Shown one piece after another: positions 23,739-34,242 of a stretch of DNA of 64,000 nt. The position numbers were made by a program, and so were the translations under genes. The stretch is from positions 10,327,744 to 10,391,743 of the forward strand of contig CM040443.1 in NCBI GenBank assembly GCA_022749755.1, given 5' to 3'. This DNA is from Azadirachta indica. Its lineage: Eukaryota; Streptophyta; Magnoliopsida; Sapindales; Meliaceae. Numbering within the stretch: the first letter of the stretch is position 1; every line of letters starts with the position of its first letter. The notes under the pieces are model-generated. The model was not told the origin of the DNA, ran no database searches, and was given only the letters and a program-made list of their open reading frames with translations.

Positions 23739-25455
23739 ATGGCTGTGCAAACAATCCTCTTATGCCTCCTTATCTTGTTCCCTTCACTGCTTATTCTGAA
23801 AAAGCTGAAAAAGCAAAACAAACAGCTGCTTCCACCAGGCCCTCCTAAGCTTCCGGTACTAGGCAATTTATTCCAACTTGGTGAGTTGCCTCACCAAACT
23901 TTATGGAAACTCTCCAAAAAATACGGGCCGGTTATTCTCTTAAAATTTGGTCGTATACCTGTGGTTGTAATCTCCTCTGCAGAAACAGCAAGAGAGGTCT
24001 TAAAAGTTCATGACCTTGAATGTTGTAGCAGACCACCGTTGGCTGGCGCTGGGAAGCTTACGTACAACTATTCAGACGTAGCTTTTTCCCCGTATGGTGA
24101 ACACTGGAGACAGTTGAGGAAAATATGTGTTCTCGAGCTTTTTAGCTTGAAGAGGGTGCACTCATTTCGATTCATTAGGGAAGAAGAAGTCACAATGCTT
24201 ATGAACTCCATCTCTCAATCATCATCTTCTGCTGCTCCTGTTGATCTTTCTGAGAAGCTATTTGCTCTTACTGGAAGTATAGTATTCAGGATGGCTTATG
24301 GGAAGATATTTCGAGGGAGTAAATTGGACAGTACCAAGTTTCAAGAATTGGTTCATGCAACTGAGTCAGTCGCGGGAGGCTTCACAGCAGGTGACTGCCT
24401 TCCGTACGTGGGCTGGATCATTGACAGGCTCACTGGTCACCATGCAAAGCTCGAGCGAGTTTCCCATGCATTGGATATTTTCTTCCAAGAGGTAATCAAC
24501 GAACACCTTAAACCTGAGAGAGCTAAACAAGACCAAGAAGACATTATCGATGTGATGCTGAAAATCGAGAGGAATCAAACTGAATGCAAAGGTGAAGCTT
24601 GGGTGACAAAAGAGAATATTAAGGCAATACTTCTGGTAAGTAGCTTTTCCAAACAAATTAAAACAGCACTCCTTTTTGTCACTACCATTAGTGAAATGAG
24701 TTTAGGGCAAGTGTATCTTATGCCCAAAGGCACCTTTCTAGCACCATAATGTAATTAGACTACACATACTTCTTTATTGCGGAACTAATTAGGCCATTAT
24801 TTTCTCTTCTCTTTGTCTTTTATGTTTGTTTTATCAGAATATATTTTTAGGCGGAGTTGACACCAGCGCAATTACAGTTATTTGGGCAATGGCAGAGCTT
24901 TCTAAGAAACCAAGATTGATGAAAAAAGCGCAAGCTGAAATCAGAAACTGTATTGGAAATAAAGGAAAGGTTACCGAACCCGATATTGATCAACTTCAGT
25001 ATTTGAAGATGGTAATAAAAGAAACTATGAGATTGCACCCTCCTGCCCCAATGTTGCTTGCAAGAGAAGCCCTGTCTCACTTCAAAGTTAATGGTTATGA
25101 CATCCATCCCAAAACATTGATCCAAGTCAATGCTTGGGCAATTGGAAGAGATCCCAACTATTGGAAGAATCCTGAAGAATTCGTACCAGAAAGGTTTACT
25201 GATAACTCAATTGATTTTAGAGGACAACATTTCGAGTATTTACCATTTGGATCGGGCCGAAGAATTTGTCCTGGTATTAACATGGGAGTAGCAACGTCGG
25301 AGCTTGCACTTGCAAATCTCTTGTATTGTTTCGATTGGAAATTGCCGAATGGAATGGAGGAGGATGATATTAACATGGAGGAATCAACTGGCGTGAGTCT
25401 TACACTCTGTAAGCAAACACCTCTCGTCCTTGTGCCAGTCAATTACCTCCAGTAG
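23739..25455 (+). CDS. Cytochrome P450, CYP71 family (P450-2), intact
   Basis: ER-bound haem monooxygenase; substrate unknown. Exon 1 is 23739-24635 and exon 2 is 24838-25455, phase 0, giving 504 aa. The ATG at 23739 (MAVQTILLCLL) is chosen over the in-frame ATG at 23682 because the hydrophobic anchor then sits at the N terminus, as in its paralogues, and P450-4 starts at the same place. Seen: PPGPPKLP hinge, GGVDTS in the I-helix (304-309), KETMR (ExxR, 361-364), PERF and [10 protein letters not shown] with Cys443. Its second exon is about 97% identical by eye to that of the broken neighbour P450-3, while their first exons are clearly more different. All key residues are present. Confidence 0.92.
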
Positions 25456-26728
25456 CTTATTACACCTCTGATACTTGTGCCAGTCATTACCGTTAGCTCG
25501 AAATATTTATCCACTCAACGCATATTTATGCATTATTATTTCAAATTCCTGCAATTCTAGTTGTTTTAGAGTCGGCAGGTTTTAATTAACTTCCCGCAGC
25601 CAAATGTTGTTGTTGCAAAGCTTGGTAATTAAAACTTCCTACAGAAATATAAAATAAAGCGTTTGAAATCTTTGTCGCTGTGATGGATTCTGACGCAGAT
25701 TAATAGTTGTGGAAAAATTCGTTTGTTCTTTCAAGTTTGCTAGTTATATTATATTAGCTAGCTTTACAAAAACAATAGGTTTCGGCATCGACTTCTCTTT
25801 TGCTCGCTTCCAAGGGTATCTGTTTAGTCCAAATGTACAATATACAATATAAAAACCTAATCATGATTATTAAAAATTATAGATTAATTCAACACGTGCG
25901 TATTAACTCAAAGTCCTCTGATAGGTGTATGTAGTTCTTTAATATATAAAATTAATAATCAATTTCTTCTCAAGATGATTTATTTAATTTTTACCATCAA
26001 TATCTTATTTAAATTGATTGTGATAGGTTGTAAAATTATCTTATAAACTCTTCTTTTCATTTATTTTTTTTTAAAAATATAAAAAATATAATATTTTATT
26101 TTCATTTAATCATTAAAAGTTTAATTAATTATGGTCATATATATTGTTTTTAGTTTTTTAAAAAAAAAAAATATATATATAAATTATTAAAAAGAATATT
26201 TGTGTATGATTAAAAGTCTATGAAATAAATAAATGTATATATTAATAAAATATTATAGGGTAATTCTTTGAAATCTGTGTTATAATATCCGGGTATTTAT
26301 CACTCTGTCAAATGTCATGGATATTAGTACCAAATGTTATTTTGGTGTTTGGCTACAGAGGGTAAAGAGAACAAAAAAGAGACATCTAGAATTACTGTAG
26401 ACAACAACATTGAAAGAAAAAGATCTCTGTTACTTTCTTCGAGTCCCATTCTCACCACATCACATGGGAGCAGTAATTTTGATTCATCTAATATAATAAT
26501 TAAACTTTGATTTTTCTTTGAATGATACGACATTATGACGATGATGATGCTGATGTTCTCGTGCTCCTTTGCCAATCAGTGAAACACACGTACCATAGTG
26601 ACATCTCGTCTAGACGTAATTCTCTTTGAGAAGGATAAGAGCAATCAAAACAAAATGATCGGTCCCATGCAAATAAATATCTTGTTTGTCTCGGTACGAA
26701 AAGGAGGAGTAGGAGAAGGGGAAGTAAA

Positions 26729-26765
<37 letters not shown>

Positions 26766-27509
26766 CCGATCAAAATGCAAGATACAGCAATAATATACGG
26801 TGCGGTCTAGCTTGGTGCAAGAGATTTTAATTTATAGATTGTTATCTCCTCTATTTGTTAAACAGGGGTGAATACTTGTTTCCTTTTTTTCATGTTCAAA
26901 TTGAACAGTTCTACTCCTAAGGAAAGGGAGAGATCTACCCACAACGGAAAAGCCAACTCAGCTGTAGTTGATTTTCGGACTTAAAAGGAATTTGGAAACA
27001 GAGCAACAACTTAATGTAGATAAGATATTGTGAATTTGTGGTGGAAGTCACAGGTCATGACATATATAATTTAATTTAATTTAATTTCTCTCTCTCTCAC
27101 CTAGTAGTACTCCAAAGAAAATTATTTATAATTTTGTGCATATGATGCGAGGATAAGTTAAGAATCATGTGCATATCAGAAGTTTTAATAGACATCGATA
27201 TGAATCAGTGGGGCAAAGAGTTTCCATGAAAAAAACAAAGCTCGATCGTAACACTTCAGCATTTGCAACCAATCTGAAAGCAGATATTTTTAACCGTCAG
27301 TTCTTACAACCAATGGCTGACAAGGCTCACAGCTGATAGCTACTAGCAGTAGCCCAACCTCCCTATTTTCGATACAGCCAAATGGGTTGGCAACTCATGC
27401 TATTTTGTTTTGCACTAGTCGGAGCTGGGTTGTAAATGTGCAACTAGCTGATTTGAAAGTAAAGAACAATCTCGAGTAAACTCAGTACTATACCAGTTAA
27501 AATGCTTAG
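25456..27509. other. Intergenic between P450-2 and P450-3
   Basis: About 2 kb of AT-rich DNA: very AT-rich around 26030-26260, a TA microsatellite at 26733-26762 and a TTTAA/TC-rich patch near 27065-27100. The 83-codon minus frame at 26324 resembles no protein I know. Probable P450-3 promoter in the last few hundred bases, with no clear TATA box. Confidence 0.5.
26733..26762. repeat. (TA)n microsatellite
   Basis: About 15 TA units next to a purine-rich tract. Confidence 0.85.
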
Positions 27510-29232
27510 ATGTCTCTCCACATAATACCAATAATATGGCTCCCTCTTCTCCTGATCGCTACACTGCTTATCCTGAAAAAAATAAGACGGCAAACCGACC
27601 AGCAGCTTCCACCAAGCCCTCCTAAACTTCCAATGCTAGGCAATTTACACCAACTTGGAGAGTTGCATCACCAATCTTTTTGGGAACTCTCCAAAAAATA
27701 CGGCCTAGTCATGCTCCTTCGACTTGGTCGTATACCCGTTGTTGTGATCTCCTCTGCTGAAACAGCAAGAGAGGTCTTGAAAGTTCATGATCTTGACTGT
27801 TGTAGCAGAACACCACTAGCTGGCGCTGGGAAGCTTACATACAACTATTCAGACGTAGCTTGTGCACCGTATGTTGAATACTGGAGAGTGATGAGGAAAA
27901 TATGTGTTTTCGAGCTTTTTAGCTTGAACAGGGTGCACTCATTTCGATTCATTAGGGAAGAGGAAGTGGCTTCACTTATGAATTCCATCTCGCAAACATC
28001 ATCGTCTGCCACTCCTGTTGACCTTTCTGAGAAGATGTTTGGTCTCACTGGAAATATAATGTTTAGAATGGCTTTTGGGAAGAGATTTCGAGGAAGTAAT
28101 CTTCATAATCACAGATTTCAAGAATTGATTCATGCAGCTGTGGCTGTGCTGGGAGGATTCACTGCAGGCGAGTGTTTTCCGTATGTAGGTTGGATCATTG
28201 ACAGGCTCACTGGTTACCATGCGTAGCTTGAGAGAGTTTTCCGTGGACTGGACACCTTCTTCCAAGAAATAATCAATGATCATCTTAATCCCGAGAGAAC
28301 AAAACAAGAACAAGATGATGTTATCGATGTGATGCTGAAAATAGAAAGGGATCAATCTGAATCAAAGGATGAAGTTCAGCTCACGAAAGATCATATGAAG
28401 GGAGTACTCTTGGTAAGTAGATATCTATCCATGTAAAATGAACAATCTATCCCCCACGCATCTTATGCCCTTAAGTCTATATTATACAGCTTCATCATTC
28501 CAGCTGTAAAATAGTAATGCACTTCTCCAGATATCTCCTGTTTGTTAACAACTGCGAAATTGACTAGCCCTTAATTTCTCTTCTCCTGTCTACTATATAC
28601 GTTTGTTTTATCAGAATATATTTTTAGGCGGAGTTGACACCAGCGCAATTATAGTTATTTGGGCAATGGCAGAGCTTTCTAAGAAACCAAGATTGATTAA
28701 AAAAGCGCAAGCTGAAATCAGAAACCGTATTGGAAATAAAGGAAGAGTTACCGAATCCGATATTGATCAACTTCAGTATTTGAAGATGGTAATAAAAGAA
28801 ACTATGAGATTGCACCCTCCTGCCCCAATGTTGCTTGCAAGAGAAGCCCTGTCTCACTTCAAAGTTAATGGTTAAGACATCCATCCCAAAACATTGATCC
28901 AAGTCAATGCTTGGGCAATTGGGAGAGACCCTAACTATTGGAAGAATCCTGAAGAATTCGTACCAGAAAAGTTTACTGATAACTCAATTGATTTTAGAGG
29001 ACAACATTTCGAGTATTTACCATTTGGATCGGGCCGAAGAATTTGTCCTGGTATTAACATGGGAGTAGCAACGTCGGAGCTTGCACTTGCAAATCTCTTG
29101 TATTGTTTCGATTGGAAATTGCCGAATGGAATGGAGGAGGATGATATTAACATGGAGGAATCAACTGGCGTGGGTCTTACACTCTGTAAGAAAACACCTC
29201 TCATCCTTGTGCCAGTCAGTTACCTCCCGTAG
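27510..29232 (+). pseudogene. Cytochrome P450, CYP71 family (P450-3), two nonsense mutations
   Basis: Full-length copy: exon 1 27510-28412 and exon 2 28615-29232, both splice sites kept, PPSPPKLP hinge, GGVDTS, KETMR and [10 protein letters not shown] present. Two point changes break it: TAG at 28224-28226, where paralogues have AAG (Lys), and TAA at 28873-28875, where P450-2 has TAT (Tyr). No frameshift is seen, so loss looks recent, or the stops could be allele-specific or sequencing errors. Exon 1's second half, the intron and the 3' flank resemble P450-4, whereas exon 2 is nearly identical to P450-2: a mosaic best explained by gene conversion. Without readthrough, only about 238 residues would be made, lacking the haem site. 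Confidence 0.88.
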
Positions 29233-29929
29233 CTAGCCATCAGAAAATGAAATAAGCATGCAGGATGCACATTTATGTCCATTGTAATTAATTCCTGCAA
29301 TCTCGGCTTGTTCAGAGTCAATCAAGTCTTAATTTTCTGCATTCTAGTGAAATAAGCAGGACATTTCCCATAGAGTTTCGTTCCCTACATACGCATTAAT
29401 TTTCAAATTCTGCTTCTGCAATACCGTTATCTGAATGATTACTATGTTATCATACGTATTTAGATTATAATTTAGTTTGAATTCATTCTGGGTACTAATT
29501 GGTTGAATTGGTAAAATATTTTCGAAGGATCCGGCCGCAACTACAGAATTCAAATCCCAAAAAATTAAAGAAAAATTGAATATATATTCACCAATACTTA
29601 CAAGATTACCCGACTTAAAAGAGAATAAACCGACGAATATACTTTGGCAAGATAAATAGAGCACCTATGAAATAATCTGCCGAAGGACTAAGAGAAGTCG
29701 TCATAAAAATCGCATAAAGGTTGTCCTGAATTAATTTGATAAAACATTAATTCAATTTATTAACTATTAATTTTATATATCTATTTTAAGTTATAATTAA
29801 CTTTGATTTTTATGCAGAAGGTTTTAAATTTATTAACTACTCACTTATTTACTCTACCAGAAAAATCATATCCAAATGCGAAATTCCACAAACAGCATAA
29901 CATGATCGCATTCAGCAAGAAGAAAATCA
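29233..29929. other. P450-3 downstream flank
   Basis: 29233-29390 and about 29590-29700 match the flank after P450-4 (45286-45620), including the shared phrase gataaatagagcacctat. About 29855-29935 also resembles about 16960-17030 in AFC2 intron 1. No gene. Confidence 0.6.
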
Positions 29930-30148
29930 AAATTTAATTTACATATAAAGTCTACCGGCATTTTAACCTTATATTCTTAACAGAGTTCGCTAAAATTATC
30001 CCATAAAATAGTCTACTTGCATTTTACTCTTGTTTTGGTTATCATTAATTATGAAACAAATTAGTCCATATTTTCATCAATTTTTCGCCTTTGTGCACCA
30101 GAATATACTTATGGATGGAGTCGACACCAGAACGGTAACGGTGATATG
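29930..30148 (+). pseudogene. P450-5 relic, 5' part: intron end and first bases of exon 2
   Basis: About 29935-30102 matches the intron of P450-1 (19250-19431), ending in a CAG acceptor. Exon 2 then begins with codons for NILMDGVDTRTVTVI, but an insertion interrupts it at 30149. Exon 1 is absent. The I-helix motif reads DGVDTR instead of GGVDTT, so the copy was already decaying or has mutated since. The rest of exon 2 resumes at 38424. Confidence 0.82.
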
Positions 30149-30822
30149 TGTTGGCCCCCGAAAACGACACGACGGCAGCGAAAATGACTTCGTGGAGTGG
30201 GTGAATGCTGACGTATACATAAATAGTATATATAAAGAAATTATAGAATATCAATATTTTACGTAGAAAATACTTCTTAGTGAAGGAAAAAATTAAGGGA
30301 TAAACTCTGATATAAATTCTTTACCATTTAAAATGGTAACACAACACAATTTCTCAGGTTTTTACATAGACTTAAAACATACGCATAAGATAATACATGC
30401 AGTATAATAATCTCAACACTCTATAAGTGATGGAATATGATTCTCAATGTGACAAATAAAACCTCACATGCTCCTTAGTGCGGAAATCCTCACACTCTCT
30501 CTAGTGTGGTAAACTCTCTCAATTGTCTATTCCCTCTATCTTGGCCAGACTCCTTACATACTTGCTTTCGCTTGGCAAGCTTCACTTGTAGGATGCCTTT
30601 GTTTGTCTTGGCAAGCTTCTCTTGAACGCATTCACAAGCTTGAAATAAGAAGGAAAGGAGCTTACTATTTATAGGCAAGCCCTTCTTCCATATTGTCTAG
30701 ATAGGTTGGCACCCTATCATTCTATTTTCCAATTTCATTGTGCAACCCTATTCTTTTCTCACTTCTCTTTTTCACAATTCCTTTTATCTCATCAATTGGT
30801 CCTAGGATTTAAATCTAGCTCT
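30149..30822 (-). mobile_element. LTR-retroelement-derived segment, probably minus orientation
   Basis: Starts TGTTGG exactly where the P450-5 exon is interrupted. It has no coding frame. On the minus strand it carries a TATAAATAG promoter-like box (about 30668-30676) and ends next to a tRNA-Met-type primer site at 30823-30834 (GCTCTGATACCA on +). It is therefore the internal region and/or an LTR of a minus-strand element whose other end is lost. Exact borders uncertain. Confidence 0.5.
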
Positions 30823-30836
30823 GATACCACTTGTCA

Positions 30837-31027
30837 CGAACTAAATTACTCCATGCGGCCTTAGCGAGCAATTCCACACACAATTGCTGCTAAATAAGCC
30901 TAATTTACTCAAGTTTAAATAGAAAGAGAGAATAGTACAAAGAAAGGAAACTTTGTAAGAATGACACACACACTATATTATTTGATTTGTTTTCCAAACT
31001 TGGATTGATTACAAATGCACTACATTA
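30837..31027 (-). mobile_element. Partial LTR (minus) forming the left arm of a near-palindrome
   Basis: Reads TGTCACGAAC on + and, as reverse complement, resembles the LTR segments at 31054-31240 and 38230-38425. It lies directly beside the minus-strand primer site 30823-30834. Only the 3' portion of the LTR is present. Confidence 0.7.
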
Positions 31028-31053
31028 CAAAAAAAGTATAAATATGTGGATGT

Positions 31054-31240
31054 GAATTCATTTGTAATCAATCCAAGCTTGGAAAACAAATCAAATAATA
31101 TAGTGTTTCATTCTTACAAAATTTCCTTTCTTTGTGTTATTCTCTCTTTTTCTCTAGACTTACGTAAATTAGGCTTACTTAGCAACAATTGTGTGCAAAA
31201 TTACTCGCTAAGGTCGTATGGAGTAATTCGGTCCATGACA
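31054..31240 (+). mobile_element. Partial 5' LTR of a Gypsy-like element (right arm of the near-palindrome)
   Basis: Ends in CCATGACA, matching the TGTCA start of the 3' LTR at 37743 as terminal inverted bases. It is followed by a primer site (31243-31254). The first roughly 490 bp of a full LTR, judged from the copy at 37743-38425, are missing. Confidence 0.7.
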
Positions 31241-31242
31241 AG

Positions 31243-31254
31243 TGGTATCGGAGC
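31243..31254 (+). other. Primer-binding site (initiator tRNA-Met type)
   Basis: TGGTATCGGAGC, one base from the canonical TGGTATCAGAGC, two bases after the LTR end. Confidence 0.75.
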
Positions 31255-31299
31255 AAGGTTCGAAGAAAATAGTGGATGTGACTTACTATCACCAAAGGA

Positions 31300-32098
31300 A
31301 TGAAGACTCGAGCACAAAACAAAACCCGTGATGCATTTAAGGAACTAGGTGCCACCATCAAGAGGGTAACGGTGAGGCTTGCCAACACAAAGGATCGACT
31401 TGACGAGCTAGAGCAAACCGTTAAAGACCTTGAGGGCAAGTTGGCCATGCAAGGAGAAAAGTTGCGGGAACTCACCAAAAATTTTGTCTATTCAGTCGAG
31501 GAGTTGCATCGCGGAGGGTGCAAAGCATTCGAGACCAAAATCTTTGAATTCATAGATAAGGAGTAGCAAGAGATGCAAGAATTGCAGATGAGCTTGGAAG
31601 ATGCAAAAAACGATATTAACCTCTGCAAACAGGTAGTATATAGCGGCATTAATACGTCATAACCTTTGATTGCCTATATACCAAGGATCGAGGCACCAAA
31701 ACCAAAAGCATACAGTGGAAAGCGTAACGCCAAAAAGCTAGATGCTATTTTTAGCAAATAGAGTGCTATTTCAAAACTGTTGGATTACACAACGAAATGG
31801 ATAAGGTAAGTACCACCACACTATATCTTTCCAATCATGCTCTTACTTAGGGGTATAGGAAATATGTTGAAATCCAAAGGGGTTTATGTACCATTGACAT
31901 ATAGGATATACTCTGAGAAGAACTTAAGTGACAATTCTATCTGGTGAATATGTCATACGACGCCCAAAAAAGGATGCGAGAGTTAAAGCATACAAAATAT
32001 ATTTTGACATACGTGGAAAAGTTTTCGAGACATATGCTTGAAGTTCCAAACATAAGCGACGAATATCTTATTATTCAATTTCTTTGAAGGTTTACTAC
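31300..32098 (+). pseudogene. Degenerate gag region, first part
   Basis: 31300-31566 encodes an 88-residue hydrophilic, coiled-coil-like segment, common just after the primer site in plant Gypsy elements. Downstream, broken frames continue to 32098 with gag-like pieces, including a PKPKAYSGKR-type patch near 31700. Several stops and frameshifts; no intact protein. Confidence 0.5.
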
Positions 32099-33602
32099 TG
32101 ATAAATGCGTAAAACACGCACTTATTATTCACTCTTAAACTTATTTCGTTTGTTTAATCCTCAAGCTTTATTGGTATTTGATGTGTTTTAGGTTTCATTA
32201 TGCAGATCATGAGAGAATCGACCATTAAAAGCGAATTTAACTCGAAATGATTGAATTCGGCTCGAAAAGGAAGACATTCGGGGACCAAAATGTAAGAGAA
32301 GTACGGACCAAAACATAAGACACCAAAGGACCTAAGTGCAAAGCTAAGAGGACCTATCTGCAAGGTTTTCAAACCTTGCAGATTAGCTTTGCATGGCGTG
32401 CATTGGTGCACCAACGCTATGCATTATGCCTTTGCAGGTTAGCTTCATTTTGGCCTTAAGTAGAATACATGGCGCAACTGTGCCACCTAGTGGCACAGCC
32501 GCGCCACCTCTTCCATCTCATTCACGTCCTTGCGCTGTTTGTAGCGCCCTGGCACCTACTGCAATCGTTTTGGACAGTTTTTAAACTTAATCTGAGCCTT
32601 AGAATCAGAAATAAACGGCTATATTTGGGAAAGATTTAGGTTTTATATGGATTTTGGGTATGGACGATGAGAGCCACTTTGGGGGAAGATTTTTTGGCTT
32701 AGAAGAAAAGAAAAGAAGAGAGAGAAGGAGAAAGGAAGAAATCTAGAGAGAGAAAGCTACATTTGGAAGAAAAGGAGGAAGAAAGCTTGATTCTTTGAAG
32801 GAAAAGGCTCTCCAAGTCATAGTTTTATCTTTTTCTTTATCTTATTTTGCCTTGAATTGAACAAATTAGTGTTTATTGACTATGTTATCATTTTTTGAAT
32901 TCATGTTTATAAGATTTGAATATTTTATCATGTGTGGCTAAACTTATTCTCTAAGGTAATGATTTAATCTATTAGAAGTATCCATTTTCTGATATTGTGT
33001 TGTTTTTTATTTGATATGTTGTATTGAGTATTTATCATGATGATTAATATTTTTAAATATTTAGTCAGTATTTGAATGAAATGTGAATTAATATAAACTG
33101 ATAAGTGAATATCGTATCTAGATCGTGTGATAAATATCATAAATTGTATATTAGACAAAGATGTACTAATATGATTTACGTAATTTAATTAGAAATTATC
33201 ACTAATCATAATGCATTTCCATTTAATTAATTTTACATAGAAATATAGTGAATTATTAGGTGCGAAGTAGTTTCGATTGATCTCGAGACAAACTGTTGAA
33301 TAGGATAAGATAATTAACTGGTAATACCAGTATCAAATCAAAATAACATCAATAGAAGAAATGGATGCGACTAATTAAGATAAAATCATTGGTCCTAAAT
33401 ATTTCCATTAATTGAGTCTTTTATTTAGTTTGTTAAGTACTTAATTTTTGTTTATTTTAATTTCTCACTCAAATTATTTCAATTTCTTCAAATAAATTTA
33501 TAAAATAATCACTTGATACTTAATTGATTAACATTTCTCATGGAATCGACATTCTCTTATCACTATATTACTTGTTACGATCCCGTATACTTGAGCACAC
33601 AC
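32099..33602 (+). mobile_element. Probable solo LTR inserted in the gag region
   Basis: A stretch of about 1.5 kb without coding frames splits the gag relic. It starts TGATAAATGCG and ends near GATCCCGTATACTTGAGCACA, wording I associate with ends of long plant Gypsy LTRs. Gag-like coding resumes after it. No second copy and no clear target duplication were found, so 'solo LTR' is inference. Confidence 0.45.
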
Positions 33603-33773
33603 ACTGCACGAATCATACAACAACTATCAGAAGCCTATTCCAAGTTAAGACAAAAGAATGTGACAGACATCACTCCAGCCCTCATCGTAGCAGAAATGCT
33701 TGAAGATTATTGCAAATTGGATACGAAGAAACTAAGCAAAGTGGATAAGAGGAAGGTGAGGGAAGTAACGCCT
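33603..33773 (+). pseudogene. Gag relic, second part
   Basis: Open frame with ARIIQQLSEAYSKL and EMLEDYCKLDTKKL, hydrophilic and gag-like, cut at 33774 by the next nested element. The open frame's first 22 codons belong to the preceding LTR. Confidence 0.45.
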
Positions 33774-34242
33774 GTTGGATATTTTTAATATAAAATTGAT
33801 GATATAACAAATAACATAGTATACTCATAGCTAAGGTATGCATAAATGCATTGTTCTTAAGAAAATTTCTGCCTCTTTAGGACGATGTCCCGGTGTAAAC
33901 AGGTTTTCGTGATAGTATTCCCTCCAAGATACAATGGCTATTAGTTCTATAAGGGTGTACTCCCAAGTATAGAACTCTTGAACAACACTAAAATTAAATA
34001 TCATTCTCTAATAATATTTGTAAGTGATGAGAGATAAAAAATAATGTAAAAAAGACATTTCTCTTATATATATTCTTTTATATATCTTTATATATACATG
34101 GCCAAAATATAGCCTCTATCTATAAAGATATATGTACCCTTTTATTTGGGACATATTTTTTTATAAAACCATTTTATTTATAACTTCTATACACTACCAA
34201 ATGTATTTTGAAATATTTATATATTTATAAAATATACAACAA
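33774..34242 (-). mobile_element. LTR (left) of a nested LTR element
   Basis: Starts TGTTGGATATTTTTAATA and ends ATATACAACA. A second, shorter copy lies at 36596-36908. On the minus strand a purine tract (complement of atcctcctctatttc) sits just inside it, marking this as the 3' LTR of a minus-oriented element. Confidence 0.75.
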
